From positions 4,741,560 through 4,805,559 of the forward strand of contig NC_079375.1 in NCBI RefSeq assembly GCF_021018895.1: a stretch of DNA of 64,000 bases, given 5' to 3'. The notes beneath the pieces are model-generated. The model searched no databases. It was not told where the DNA came from and worked only from the letters and a program-made list of their open reading frames with translations. A program made the translations under genes and the position numbers. This document shows, piece by piece, positions 1-12,290 of the stretch (positions are counted from its first letter, which is position 1; every line of letters begins with the position of its first letter). Source of the DNA: Seriola aureovittata. Taxonomy: Eukaryota; Chordata; Actinopteri; Carangiformes; Carangidae.

Positions 1-2060
1 TTTCAGACTGATGCTGCCATCTCACAGAGGAACACACGACAACACAACAGAAGCAGGTACCACACTCAGGTTTTTCTCTGCATACTGAAAATGTGTGTTA
101 AACCAGGTGGATTGAAAGGTACGCACCCTCTACCCTCCCACACTAATTTCCTCTTTCTTTCTCTTTCTGTCTCCCTCCTCCATCTCTCCCTCTGCCCCCC
201 TCCCTCCTCCCTCCCTGCCTCTTTCTCTCCCTCTCCTTCATTTGGCTGAAGCTAAATGTCTTGTGTGAGATAACATCACAGTAGGAAATTCCGCCTGTGT
301 TGCCAGACTGCTCAGTTTTCTCCCCAGGGCTGGCAACAATGTGCGTCCTTCATAAGTGCCTCTGCAGCGCTCAGGATCTCCACTCATCCCCTGTGAGCCC
401 GGTCAAAAGACCCGCCAGCGAAACCCAATGCCGCGGTCCGAGCTCCACAACAGAGCCGCAGCAGCTAGCCAGCGGGATTACTGCAAAGACACTGAAAAGT
501 CCAGCCTACAATCATACATATACTTACATGACCACAATAATGTGGAGAGAGCATTATCAGAAGTCTGTGCTTACAAATCTGGGTCTTAACTTTGTCTGTT
601 GTGCATTCCAGATTCTCTTTGGAAAATATGAATGGCCTTTAAAAAAAGACTGAAATGAACAGACTCGAGTTGGTTTCAGACGTATCTTTTACATCTTGAA
701 AATGATCTTTTAATCATGTTCTTTTAAAGAATCACTTCCTGAAGCGGTGGGCCGTCAACCTCACAGCAACCAGAACACTTTGCACGTCATGTCAAAACAT
801 GTCATTTTTACACTATGGTCTTTGTAGATTAAACAAACAAGATATGACATGGTTTAAAGAGCTTTTGAGCTGTCGGATTTTATGACTGTTGGACAGGCTA
901 CTTTTTCCTCCTGTTTCCTGTCTTTGTCGTAAGCTAAGCTAACTAGCTGCTGCCTGTAGCTTCATATTTACTGTACAGACATGACAGTGGTATCGTTCCT
1001 CTTATATAAATTCTCTGCAAGAAAGCAAATAAGAGGATTTTTCAAAATGTCAACAATGTTCCTCTGCATAAAACATAACCCATACAAACATGACCCTTAC
1101 TGGCAAGTGAAACAGATCTTTAAGGTTTAGTGGATTTGTCGAGCAAACAACCAGATATATTTCTGATCGTGTTGTTCATCGTTCAGTTGGTTCAGAGTGT
1201 TAACACTGACAGCGTTTTTGAACAACTCTTCACACTTTGCAACTGAATCTTTAAATCATAATTTAATTTACATCTCGGTAAAATATTGAATTGAAGATCA
1301 TGGGAGACGAGACTTTCATTTGAAGCACAAGTCATCAATCTGCTCAAGTGGGCATTTTCAATAAATAGAAAGTTATAGTCACGCTGATCTTCAGTCAGCA
1401 GTCCCCATCCGTCTGGTCAGTTGTACTCAACACCTGCAGACCCTTACCTATGATGGCTGATGGTTTAAACATGCTCTTGCTAATGCACCACAGCAACAGC
1501 TCTTTCTTGTCATGTTTCTGTAGTGTCATTCATTCAGCAGGTAAAGAAATAAATAGTCAGAAGAGTCACAGAAAGTTTTAAAAATGTTTTTTTTCAACAC
1601 TTGCCTGCAGAGGTGAAATCCCCAGAGACAATTTGTTTGTTTTGTTAAGACTCCGGAGAATTAAAGCCCACAGCATTTCTGACAAACGCACAGAAGCTGC
1701 AGATGCTCAAAGACGTGGAGGTGCTACCCTGTCAGCCGTCAACTGTGTTTTCAGAGACAGAGGCTGGAGCTGCGGCTCGGCGAGTAAAAAAGACTTATAG
1801 CTGTGCTCTAACGGCTTTGCATCAGAACATACAGTGTAATGGTCGGTTTACCTTCCAGATGGCTTCCACAGCGTCTGTCAACCACGAAGCTCGGAGCCTG
1901 CATCATTTTAACAGGCCGTGTCAAACAGTATTTATCTATTTCCTGCAACGTAAACACTGATTTAAACCCCTTAAGTCTCTATATAGTCCTCATCGTGGAG
2001 CGCCACAACACACAGCGTTACCGCGGGAACTAAACAGTTACCTCAAGCCTGCCGAGATTA
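1..2060. other. non-coding upstream region, pyrimidine-rich tract at 125-240
   Basis: No exon with recognisable protein similarity is visible. The left part has a CT-rich tract (about 125-240), followed by AT-rich unique sequence with scattered short ORFs that lack codon-like features. This is the start of a 16-kb non-coding stretch upstream of fzd8. Confidence 0.6.
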
Positions 2061-2870
2061 GTGGCTTGTCGTCCGGGCAGGACGAAACGTTTGCGCGCTG
2101 TACGGTATAAAAGGCTTTATGTATTTAGGGTTGTGTCTCTAAATTTGGAGCGTCTGCGCCATGAGCGCTCGAGGCCCTTTGACAGAAAGGGAAGGAGTGT
2201 CTCGGTGTGTCAACGTCTGCGACCTTTGCAGCCAAGTTCAGGGGCCACACTGTTCGCTTCACACTGCCAAAAAAGCATGTTCCACTGAAATGCAGCAGGA
2301 AACGCATCCAGACTCCCTATCCGCTCGTAAGAGAGCGAGCGGCGGTGCACCGAGGCTGACTGACAACCAGCAACTTGGAATGAAGTAGCAGAATTATCAA
2401 TCTGAGCGACCATTAGAAAACCGTACATTCAAAAGAGTTTTAAAATCCATTATTTTACTTACAAGTGTAAAAATGCAGCAGAAAGTGGAAAAAGTATAAT
2501 TTCTCTACCATCTTAATCATATCTTTCAATAACTTTCTGTCAGTCATTTTGCTACATTGAATAAAAATATTTAAAGCGACTCTAATCAGGTGAAATTACC
2601 GCCCTCATTTGCAGACTAAGTTCCATTAGTCAGCCCTATAGCCTGGTGTTTTTTATGGGAGCGTCTGAACATTCGCAGCCATCTCGCCTCGGGGTTGGTT
2701 AGCCTTTGACAGCGCTATCTCGCAAATGAGGGACCTCGCGGCTGTAATCCTCGTGGACCGCTGCGCTAAATGCACCTGTTTGTCAGACTTATTTGAGGTG
2801 AGATAAGGTTAATTACGCTCCGGCGTGTGCTTTATCATCGCTAAGTGACATACCTGGAGTTTGTACAGGG
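2061..2870. promoter_or_regulatory. candidate conserved non-coding block A
   Basis: A microsatellite-free stretch of balanced composition with CpGs and homeodomain-type TAAT/ATTA cores, for example around 2588-2640 and 2800-2820. Overlapping ORFs on both strands match no family I know. It looks like enhancer-type sequence of the kind that surrounds developmental genes such as fzd8. Conservation is inferred only. Confidence 0.3.
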
Positions 2871-4170
2871 GCATGCACTTCCAGCTTCAGCTTGAAGAAT
2901 GCCATTCAGGAGATGTAGAGCTCACTGAGAGATAACTGAGTTGTCATAAACACATGCTTCATGTTCACCTGTGATAATCATTCACTGTGAGCCAGGGGCA
3001 ATGGGTGAAATACAGATTGTGATAGATGTCATAGAACTACAGTCACTGTAGTGTTATGTATGTACTGTATGTCTCCTCCACTATTTATCTGATGGTTGCA
3101 GTCATTGTTGAACCCCTCTCTCCCTATCCTCCCCCATCTTCTCATTCTTTTTCTCTTTACACCGTCTGATCTCCTCCTCCTCTTTCACCACATCGACCCA
3201 CGTTCACCCCAATAATTCACTCCTGTCTGTCTGGGGTAGGCGGGGGCGCTCTCAGTTTACTGTGAGCCTGTTGCTGTGTGTGTGTGTGTGTATGGACAGG
3301 AGGATTTGGGTTGACAATGGGCGTGGGTGGAGGTTTCTGCCAGGTTTCGTCTGGGTCAAGGTCAACTCGTCACCTTCCTGAGGAATGTGTCAATCCCCCA
3401 GGTACAAATGCTTGTACGTACAGTGGCTTCAGAGAGCAGCCAACACATTTTGAAGGAATGTGGAATGAGATAAATTCACAATTCACATTCACACAACAAA
3501 AAATATATCTTGTTGAGATGTGTAATAAATGTTTCCAGCAATTTTCAGGAATCTTTGATTTTAATCTGTTGAAGATAGTGGACTACCCCTCTCCCCTTTG
3601 CACATGCATCAGTATTATGTTTGTCTGCCAGAAGCTAAAAAGGACTATTTATCCAGTTTAACGCCACATTTTTACAATACACTTTATAGATCTTAGTTGT
3701 TTTCAACTATGTATCAACTAGGGTCAGCAACTCGCCCTTATTTCAATCCTAACTGATTGAGTTAACTGGGGGACGTTTCAGGTGATACAATTCTTCCACT
3801 GTAGGGAGCAGGTGCTTCTACGTTGGGCCTGTGATACCCCATGATCATTGTCCTAGCTCCAACTGATTATCCTTTAGAGTGTAAAGCAGCTGTGCCTCAT
3901 TGTTAGTCCGGATCACTGGACCCGGGACTCACCCGACGGCTCGGGCCAGTCTCACCTCGTGGCGGATTGGCTCATCAATTAAATATAATAATAATTTCAG
4001 AGGATCCTGTGTGCAGCTGTTTTGGCCCGAAAGTAATCTCAACTTCCAATTTCCACTGGAGCTGTCCAGCTCTGACGGGGATCCTAACGGCCCGGTTAGG
4101 TTGGGTGCTGAGCGAGTCTAGCTGGTGCAGAAAGGTTATTTTTGCCTCAGCGAACAGGTCAGTCGTCTGA
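2871..4170. other. non-coding spacer
   Basis: Mixed sequence with a short GT run at 3277-3291 and CT-rich segments around 3110-3200. No gene seen. Confidence 0.5.
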
Positions 4171-4176
4171 TTGAGA

Positions 4177-4794
4177 TCATGAATTATTCCCCCACGTGGA
4201 CTCCCCCCCGAGATGGTGTCCCATGCGCCTCAGGGCATTCTCTGCTGCCTGTCCGGTGTTCGTTTTAGCTTTGATGGCGAGGGCAAAGACACAAACGGAA
4301 GTCCTCGGCCTATTGGCATTAGGTAAGGTGTTAATCAGTTGGACTTCATGTGTAAATGACCTTGGTTCTCCGCGCATGGTCGCCATTATATTATCTCACA
4401 ACGCCAAATAAATTTCTCTTACTATGTTCCCGTGGGCCCTCATCTCCGCAACCGGGAAATGGAAAGCACCATCACGGTACATCATAGGGATCAGAGCATG
4501 TTCAGACCTGACCTTGTAGACCGCTGCTTGGAGCAGTGTATCGGGGTCCTGAAATCACCTGGTCAGAACAGCTGTCAGAGCTTGTTCAGCTAACCTCGGT
4601 TGTGCTCCGTAATGACTCACCACTATGTCGCAAAGGCCGAGGAGACCCATCCCAAGATTGTTGGATTGATCGTGGACCACACGTCGCAGCTCATGCTTCT
4701 CCCCTGCTGCCTGTGGCAGGTTTGCTCGCTGTGAACCCGGCGGCAGCCTCATTGCGGCATTTCTCACAAGCCCGGCTCTGTCCGACAGTGACAT
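4177..4794 (-). pseudogene. unidentified interrupted reading frame (about 206 codons, two in-frame stops)
   Basis: One frame on the minus strand reads from an ATG at 4794 down to a stop at 4177. Two internal stops break it, one after codon 79 (at 4555) and one near 4411. The segments between the stops have protein-like composition and start M-S-L-S-D-R. The region is GC-richer than its AT-rich flanks. I do not recognise the family. It could be a decayed transposon ORF, a processed pseudogene or chance. No poly(A) tail or terminal repeats were identified. Confidence 0.3.
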
Positions 4795-5052
4795 TTTCCA
4801 GACTGTTGACTTGTTTTAAATACAGTTATACTTGTAAAACAGCTGAATGTGAATGTCAGGAGACATATATAAATGAGGGGGAGGGTGTGGCATATATGGT
4901 ATATATTTATATTATTTTATAAATAAGAGGCACTTTATTTTGTATTTTCACAGATACCCAATTCAGTTTAATGCTTTTTTTTTTTTTTAATTTCAGCAAT
5001 ACGCACGAGAGCAGCTGTGTGTATGTAAGCTATGGGTTTATGCTGCGTTTTT

Positions 5053-5128
5053 CAGTTGGCATTTATACCTTCATAGTAAAGCCACTGAAGACCAGCGAAG
5101 TCATTGTTGTTACTGTTATTCTTTCAGG
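5053..5128 (+). repeat. direct repeat copy 1 (~73 bp)
   Basis: The segment beginning GTTGGCATTTATACCTT and ending TATTCTTTCAG recurs about 613 bp downstream with roughly 85-90% identity by eye. Shared core: TAGTAAAGCCACTGAAGAC. Confidence 0.7.
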
Positions 5129-5453
5129 TTGGTAATTGTCACCTAAAGCACATTCATATTTTATTAGTAGTGTACCCTTTATAGTTATTTGTTTCTTTTG
5201 TTGAATCGTGCGTTGTTACTGTAAATTGTTTGTGGACGTAACGGCATATTTTGATGCAACCTTCGGGACGTTGATGTAGTTCCTTAATGTTTTAAGCTGT
5301 TATTTTAGTAATCTGTGTAATCTATATCGTGACAACATCTTAATCAGGAGTGTAGAGACTGTGATTGTCGGTGGTGCTGGTTACTTTTGTTTAAATATTC
5401 TAAATTGTTTAAGTTAAGTACTATTGTTGAGATGCTAATGACAGTTGTCACCC

Positions 5454-5467
5454 GTTGCCATAGCAAC
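5454..5467. promoter_or_regulatory. X-box / RFX-type palindrome
   Basis: GTTGCCATAGCAAC is an essentially ideal RFX-family X-box, with two 6-bp half-sites in inverted orientation around AT. It lies between the two copies of the 73-bp duplication, about 11 kb upstream of fzd8. Function is inferred from the motif only. Confidence 0.45.
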
Positions 5468-5665
5468 AATAAACTCTAATCTAACTGTACTGTAAATATG
5501 GACAAGGGACACTATGTAAATTATTTTAGTAGTTAGAAAATATATAGGATATATTTATTTCAACTTGTAATAGTGAAATTGGAGTCTTTTGATTAATTTA
5601 TTTTCTATAAGAATTGTACAGAGAATGAGTTTGATTTTTTTTTAATATATATATATTGAGTCAGA

Positions 5666-5741
5666 TGAGTTGGCAGTTATACCTTGATAGTAAAGCCACT
5701 GAAGACTGGTGAAGTCATTGTTGTTTCTTTTATTCTTTCAG
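5666..5741 (+). repeat. direct repeat copy 2 (~73 bp)
   Basis: Second copy of the 5053-5128 sequence, same orientation. The two copies bracket about 540 bp of AT-rich DNA, so this may be a tandem duplication or the ends of an unclassified element. Confidence 0.7.
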
Positions 5742-5914
5742 AATAAAGGTATCCTCTTTCTTTAAATATATTCATCCTGAGTCCAGTGTGGTTCGTGTGT
5801 GTAACATTAACATTGTACAAAAACACCTTCATATATGGAAGAGACCACATACAAATAATTATTCAAATTAACCATTAAAAAAAAGTAATTTATCATGCAT
5901 TTGCATGCACTGGT

Positions 5915-6066
5915 ATACCTGCACACACACATATACACACACGCATGCATGCACGCACACACACACGCGCACGCACACACACACACACACACACACAAAA
6001 AGTAAGTGTAGAGGAAGCTGTTACTTAAAGGGCTAACATGAATAAATTTTAGCAGGGAACACGTGT

Positions 6067-6101
<35 letters not shown>

Positions 6102-6225
6102 AGAGCAAGAGACAGAATGTGTGTGCATGGCTGACTGTTTACCCTCTGTGCAGATGTGTGTACGTGTGTGTGGGATATCTCTCTGAGTGTGGAAGTGTGC
6201 TTTGTGTGTGTGTGTGTGTGTATGT
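5915..6225. repeat. compound (CA)n / (GT)n microsatellite cluster
   Basis: CA-rich from about 5922 to 5997, then GT-rich at 6068-6100 and 6199-6222. The switch from CA to GT on one strand gives an imperfect inverted arrangement. ORFs across it are repeat translations. Confidence 0.9.
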
Positions 6226-6279
6226 GGCTGAGTGTTTATTAACTTGTCTGTACAAATGTGTATATTAGTCAGATTTTTA

Positions 6280-7660
6280 CCAAATGAGTAAAACGAGGCC
6301 ACTTAAACCCTCCAGGAAATAAGCCGAGCCCTCAGACTCACACGCTGCGTACATGTTATTTTAAGCCCAAGTTACACATCATCTGATATCCGTCCTAAAT
6401 GGCTTTTCCAGCTTCACTGCTCCAAGTATTCTGAGGTAGAAGGACAGCTGTTAAAAAAAAAAAAGAAAAGGGGGCCAACAGGTTTACCAGCGGTATAAAG
6501 AAAAGAAGGAAAAAAAAAAAAACACAAGGCCAGCTCCACTAAGATGAGGGAAACCTGCCAAATCCCCAATTCCCTGAGAAGGAGAGGGCAAGACCCAGGC
6601 ACTACAGAGATTCTAGGCTACTTATCTCTTTTTAAAACATTTACACTCATGGCTTCAGTACTTCAGGGAAGTCGATCCTCCCAAATGTTCAAGACTCCAT
6701 TTGATGAAGTGGATGACATGTTTGCAAAGCAGCCAGTGTAAATTTAAGAAATACTTGTTAAGTTAAAGTTGCTTTAAGACGCTGTTCTAAATCACAGTTG
6801 TATAAATACTTTTATTTTCAGTTACACAGCAGCATGTGTGTCGGTGACGTTATTTATCACTTACGTGATTTCAGTTCTTCTGGCTCATTATTTCATCGGC
6901 TGCCTTCATACCAGCTGTGGCGAATACAACCATGTTACCAGCCAGCAAACCAAATCATTTGCAGACTTTAGCTTTTAAAATTACACGTTAAAAGGATCAC
7001 TGCTTGTACAAGACTATAACTCTCTGACTGCTGTACTCAGTCGGATATACTGCTCTATGAAAAGGACTCATTATTTTTGATTTTATTTTCAGTCTTTAAA
7101 TTGAATGTTTAAAGTTTTTTGTCTTGTGTTACTTATTTTAGGGACTCTGGCCCATACATCAGCTCAACTGGAGTGCTAGCTTATTGCAGAAAAACGCAAG
7201 TAAGTAGAACTTGAGTTAACATTAATTTGCCAGCCTAGGTATAAATAGTTACCTTCTGCTATAGATTGAATAGAGCGCAGCAGGGATGATGTTTGTTTTG
7301 TTAATGTTAGGCTAACTAACCGCACCATCGTCACCACCACCAAACTTAAACTTTTTACAAAAGCTTTTGCTTTTACAAAGTTATTAACCTCTTGCAAAAG
7401 CTTAAGTATAAACATATCAAGACTGTAAAGGTGGAGTGGTGACTAGTGACCAGCCTTTTTAAGAGACATAAAAGCTCGAAAATCCCATTTCCAATCCATC
7501 CCTAAAACCCCATTCAAAAAAACTCATAGGCTTCGGGACGGGGGAACAGGAAGTGCTAACTAATTTCCGGGTTTTCCTGCAGCACTCGATACGATGCACT
7601 CACAGCTGAAATCTGTAACTTTGCACACATTGTGCATATTTTGAAATTATGTTTATGAAA
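6280..7660. other. non-coding spacer
   Basis: AT-rich sequence with A-runs at about 6450-6465 and 6510-6522. No exon signature or recognised element. Confidence 0.5.
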
Positions 7661-7675
7661 TACTACAAAGTTGGT

Positions 7676-7722
7676 AGAGTTGATTACACATAACACCATC
7701 TGTGTTATGTGTAATCAACTCT
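7676..7722. repeat. perfect 21-bp inverted repeat with 5-nt loop
   Basis: The left arm (7676-7696, starting AGAGTTGATTACACA) and right arm (7702-7722) are exact reverse complements separated by CATCT. The stem is shorter than a typical animal pre-miRNA. It may be a fold-back remnant or a cruciform-forming site. Confidence 0.9.
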
Positions 7723-7859
7723 GTGATAAAAGATGTAATAGTAATTCAAAAAAGCACTTTAAATTGCCCTAAACAACTTCTACTTTGTCTAATTAGATGT
7801 TGCTCAAAAAGCACAGAGTTAATGTGTTTAAAATGACCTGTTACACACATGGCACAGCA

Positions 7860-8330
7860 GTCAGATGGAGAAAGGGGCGGTGTGTCACCTCCATTTGCCA
7901 CAGCTCACTCCTGAAGGCCAAACACTAATGGAACACTAATCGCTTTCAACATGGCTACATTTCCCACCTCGTCACTGTTTCTGCCATCAGAGCAGCCCCG
8001 TTGACAAGCTCCCTCTGAGGTGAAAGCCGCTCGTAAAACACAGCCACTGACTCGGAGCTAACCGAGCTCCGAGCCTGTCGTCACTGCTGTTAATGAATCG
8101 TCAGGTCTGTGCGAGGCCCGGTGCCGGCCCGAAGGAACATGTTTACCGCGGAGCGAACGTCATCACTGCAGAAGAAAGAGCACAATTATGAGCACGCCAT
8201 TGCTGTTTCCAGTGGCAGCAATTTAAGAACAGGCCTCCTGTCGCTCCAGGGTCTTAATGACGCTTGGAGAACAAGTGGCAATTTAGAAGGGCTCGCCTTA
8301 ATACCCTCAGTGTGAGGTTGGCACCCTCCA
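7860..8330. promoter_or_regulatory. candidate conserved non-coding block B
   Basis: Repeat-free, relatively GC-rich island in AT-rich surroundings, with many CpGs and mixed motifs. It contains a local inverted repeat, CGGAGCTAACCGAGCTCCG, near 8052-8070. Short ORFs here match nothing. Possible fzd8 enhancer (inference). Confidence 0.3.
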
Positions 8331-9300
8331 AATTTAAACTACAGTATGGAGGGATTATGGAGGGTGTGGGAGACAAACAGAGACATATGGTCAGATTTTG
8401 GCAGCTGGTTTCATCTCCTGAGAAAAGAAAATGCTTCAATATTATAACTTATTCACTTCTGCCACTACCTTCCCTTTTCACTTCATCTATCAGTTATGTT
8501 TTAAAATTCAAATTCTGGTTACTTAAAACGTATGCTTTATTTTCATAGTTTTGTAAATTCCTAAGATATGGGAATATTTCTACAACAAAGTCAGATGGGG
8601 CATAAAATGCAAGCGTTCAGAAGATCTGACAAGCCAACAGTTTAGTCCTTTTATATATTCCCCTTCATTTTCTCTTCCAGATAAGTTTGATTAACCAGGA
8701 ATTTGTTTATCTGGTGGAGTTCCTGGCCCTATTGGATTTAAATTTAGAAATGAAACTTTCTGAATTGAACTGAACTGAAAATGGACGATTTTCTACAAAG
8801 GTGGACTCGTGTTACATAATACCTACGTGTAGGCTTTCTAACGGACATTGTTAAACTGCAAATGCCTCCTTTTGTGAAATGTGTGTCCCTCCATTTAATT
8901 ATTTTAATTCTTATTTCCATTTTATTCCATTTATGTTATTTTTTCAGTTTATGAGGTCCCATGTCAGACACTGTATTGTTCTATAATATACCTAAAAAAA
9001 AATGAAACAAAAAGTCCCCCCCCCCCCCCAAAAATAACCATCTCTTAAAAAGGTTTCTGATTTTCATACAAACCATCTGCTCGTTTAGTGACATTGGAAA
9101 CAGGTGTGTGTGATCGGCTCCAGGCAGTGAGTGAAAGGGAACAAATAAATTCTAGAGGGAAGGGTAAACTGTTTCTGCATTATCTTAACGTTTGAGCACT
9201 TGGGCATGCTTGTGCTTGCCCATAGTTAAAATCTATGTAAACAATAGCTAACTTTTTTTTTAAATGACTGTTAGTTATTGTATATTCTTTGGAAGCCTAC
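8331..9300. other. non-coding spacer
   Basis: AT-rich sequence with a C-run near 9018-9029. No gene or classified element seen. Confidence 0.5.
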
Positions 9301-9310
9301 ACCTTTATAA

Positions 9311-9332
9311 CCCCCCCCCCCCCCCCCCCCCC
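9311..9332 (+). repeat. poly-C tract (22 nt)
   Basis: Uninterrupted run of 22 C, prone to length error in sequencing and assembly. Confidence 0.95.
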
Positions 9333-9865
9333 TGAGAAGATGGTAGGTTCCTCTCCAGGTGAGGGTGAGATAGTAAAATGCCAGTCTTTATGGAGTAAGT
9401 GGCAGTTTGCTGCTGGTTTGATCTGGCAGAGTCTTTGCTGCTGAGATTCTGCCTCAACACAACAGGAGATTTGTTTTGTGGCATTCATGTCTAAGAAATA
9501 TCTTTTTGATATATTAATTGTTTCTCTTGTAAAAGAACAAGTACATTAGGCCGAATCCTCCTGGAGCCACGAGGCTAACAGCATTTTCAGTTAGTGATCT
9601 ACGAAAAAGAGCTGAACACAGAGATTAACCTCACAGCTGTGAAACTTGCTTCAACCTTTGATCTGCCGACTTTAGAGAAGTCAGAAAACAATAACTAATA
9701 ACACCTCCTTCATGGTCTTATCTCCCAACTTCTTTTCTTTTTTTACCCACTATGGTCGTACATTACACTGAGCCAGAGAGGTTAGCTCTTCCTTCAGCAA
9801 AGGTTTGTGTTACAGCTGTAACATTTTATTTTATATTTTAGACCTCTTAGCTCTTACCCAGAAGC

Positions 9866-9868
<3 letters not shown>

Positions 9869-9941
<73 letters not shown>
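9869..9941 (+). repeat. (GT)n microsatellite
   Basis: About 36 uninterrupted GT units. A shorter GT run follows at 10073-10096. Confidence 0.97.
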
Positions 9942-9943
<2 letters not shown>

Positions 9944-10099
9944 AGGTTAACAGACCTGGCTGTCATGATTCTGCCAGCAGTAGACTGATTGGATGGGAGG
10001 GTTTTGTGTCACTGTTTGCTCTGGTTAATGAGCGGAAGGAAGGTGAGCCAGTACAATACACACACTGTCAGGGTGTGTGTGTGTGTGTGTGTGTGTTAA

Positions 10100-11890
10100 G
10101 GGTGACTGCCTTAAGCCTCATACCCCACATCAGGCTAATTAGTAGTCGTTTTTTTTAAGTAAACACACAGCTAACAGCGGAGGAATCTAACCTGTGGAAG
10201 GAAGGAAGGGAGGAATCCTCCATCCATCACTGACCAAGAGCGGCAAAATAAACACAAATCCAGGAACTCAGATTTTTCCTGGTCATAGCCAGAATATTAA
10301 AGACTTCCACTTCATAATGAGACACTCGAACATTTAAAAAACACATTAAACAAACTGCTGATGAAGTAAACTTATTTCCTGCTCATGATCAACAACATTA
10401 AGGTTCATGGAAATATGAGCAGTACTCCTTAAACTTGTTATCATCAGACCAAATTATATTTCCAAAGTCGGCTATAAGCATATTTCTTTCCTAACATGGA
10501 TGCATACATTTTTCTGAAACTCTTCATATAGTGATTTATATAGATTATTTATCTGGCCACTGAGAACTCTTTGACAGCAGCGTTCCCTGCGAGATCAAGG
10601 GTGGCGTCTGAAAGACTGTGTCCAAACTTAAGGAAAGTAAACATCCTCAGAAGTCGGCGGCGGGGGGGGGGGTCCACATCTTATCTTGAAGTCATACATC
10701 AGATATAATTACGTTCAGATCTCTTTTCCGATACAAACATAAAGTTTTAAATCAGTTGGATTTCAGCGGTGGGGGGGGGCGGCGACTCTTCATCTGAATA
10801 TTTATTTGATTTCCAGCTTCAGAAAGATATTTAGGAAGAGTTGAAGGTTTGAATGGAACTACATCAGGTTGGTTGTTGGTCATTTCAGAATAAGACACTT
10901 GGAAAGTCAAGACTTGTTTCGTTGAAGGCGACTGTATCTAAAGCACTGTCATTTAATCTGTGCATGAATACATCTGGAATATTTGAACTGTGATTTAGAT
11001 GGTAGGAATCTCTTGAGGGGTTTCAGTTCTTCTTCGACTGGGCAACAAACTGCCTGAAGCGGGATCTCCTACTGTCTCTGTTTCCTTCCAGTAACTTCTA
11101 GGATTTCCACCAGTAAACAGTACCTGAGAGCAACCTGCAACATCACACCATCTAATGCCACGCGTATGGACACTGGATCTGTAAGAGGAAGTAGTGAAAG
11201 GTATCGGGTCCAATGAGGAAATGCAATGCAAGAGAGTCGCTGGGAAATAGAACGTGTGGAAATAGTGGCGTGCTCTGAAGAGTTGATGCTGCAATGACTC
11301 GCATCAAGAGACCACCAATGCGGGCTCACATGGAAAATCAAAGCAGGGATTCTGATGTGTACTATGCAGTACTCGTGTGTGTGGTGCCCTTAAAATCTCT
11401 AACGTCGACTACACAGTGTCCCCAGTGCCCAGTTTTTAAAATGAAGGAAAACCATTCCTTATAAATCCTATATTCTATTCCTATAACCTCTAACTATTAG
11501 ATCGTTGATTCAAATCTATACTTTATTTCATCTGGTGTTTTTTTTGTTTGTTTATTTTTAGTTTTTTTCACTTGTGTATAAGAGATATTTTTCAGGGTGT
11601 GTGTCCCCCACAGTGTGACAAGTCAGTCCCAAGTCAGTGTTAATCAATGCAAAATTTAGCTAATTATAAAACGGACTGCAGAGTTTGAGAGTGTCACAAG
11701 GCCAAACTTCCCATGAGGAGGTTACAAAGACAAACATTTCAGAGTTTCACAGCATGCCTCAGTAACTCTGTGAGAAACCCCCCCCCCCCGCCTTTCTCTT
11801 TAGCGTCATGAACTTTGAGAGCCCTGGGAGAATCAGGGGGAAAGATTGGGGGGGTAGGGTAGGCAAGAGAGAGGCAAGAGAGGAGGTTAG
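10100..11890. other. non-coding spacer with G-runs
   Basis: Two G-runs in GC-rich contexts lie at about 10657-10672 and 10769-10783, with a C-run near 11779-11789. No gene recognised. Confidence 0.5.
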
Positions 11891-12290
11891 ATAGAGGAGT
11901 GGTCAGGACTGGAGAATGCAGAAATCGACTTCTAAACAGATGCAGTAATTCCATTTCCACCCTTTTAAATTTGGTATGCAGGGGGCCAGCGCGTAACCCT
12001 AAACCCGCTATCGCCGTTGCACACAGAAGGCGGGGAGACGAAGTCGACAGTTGGTGGCTGGGGCCGCCGAGTCTATCAGCCTTGTTAATCAATACGGGTT
12101 CCACTCTGATAGGCAGCGATTGGTGCAACCGATGCTCCGTCTGCTGTTCTCTTCGCCCCGGCAGGAGGAGGAGGACAAGGCACCTGTTTCCTCCGGCTTT
12201 CACCTGCGGTTCGCCGCTCAGCTGGAGACGACTGGCCCAGCGTGAGGCATCTGGATCAGGCCCAGAAAGTTCCTGTGCACACATGGGAAT
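11891..12290. promoter_or_regulatory. candidate conserved non-coding block C
   Basis: GC-rich, CpG-containing island 4-5 kb upstream of fzd8, open in frames on both strands (146 codons plus, 181 codons minus) but with no recognisable protein family. Its centre (about 12075-12130) has a homeodomain-like AATCAATA and repeated GATAG/CTATC. Open frames on both strands fit GC-rich non-coding DNA better than a gene. Confidence 0.35.

Noticed and set aside
5807..6302. Cys/Val- or His/Thr-rich ORFs over CA/GT tracts here and at 9.8, 14.7-14.9, 16.2, 20.9-21.1, 41.3, 55.8 and 62 kb
   Set aside because: Translations of dinucleotide repeats, with no gene structure.
7676..7722. The perfect hairpin as a microRNA precursor
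   Set aside because: The stem of 21 bp and loop of 5 nt are too short for a normal animal pre-miRNA, and the stem has no mismatches.
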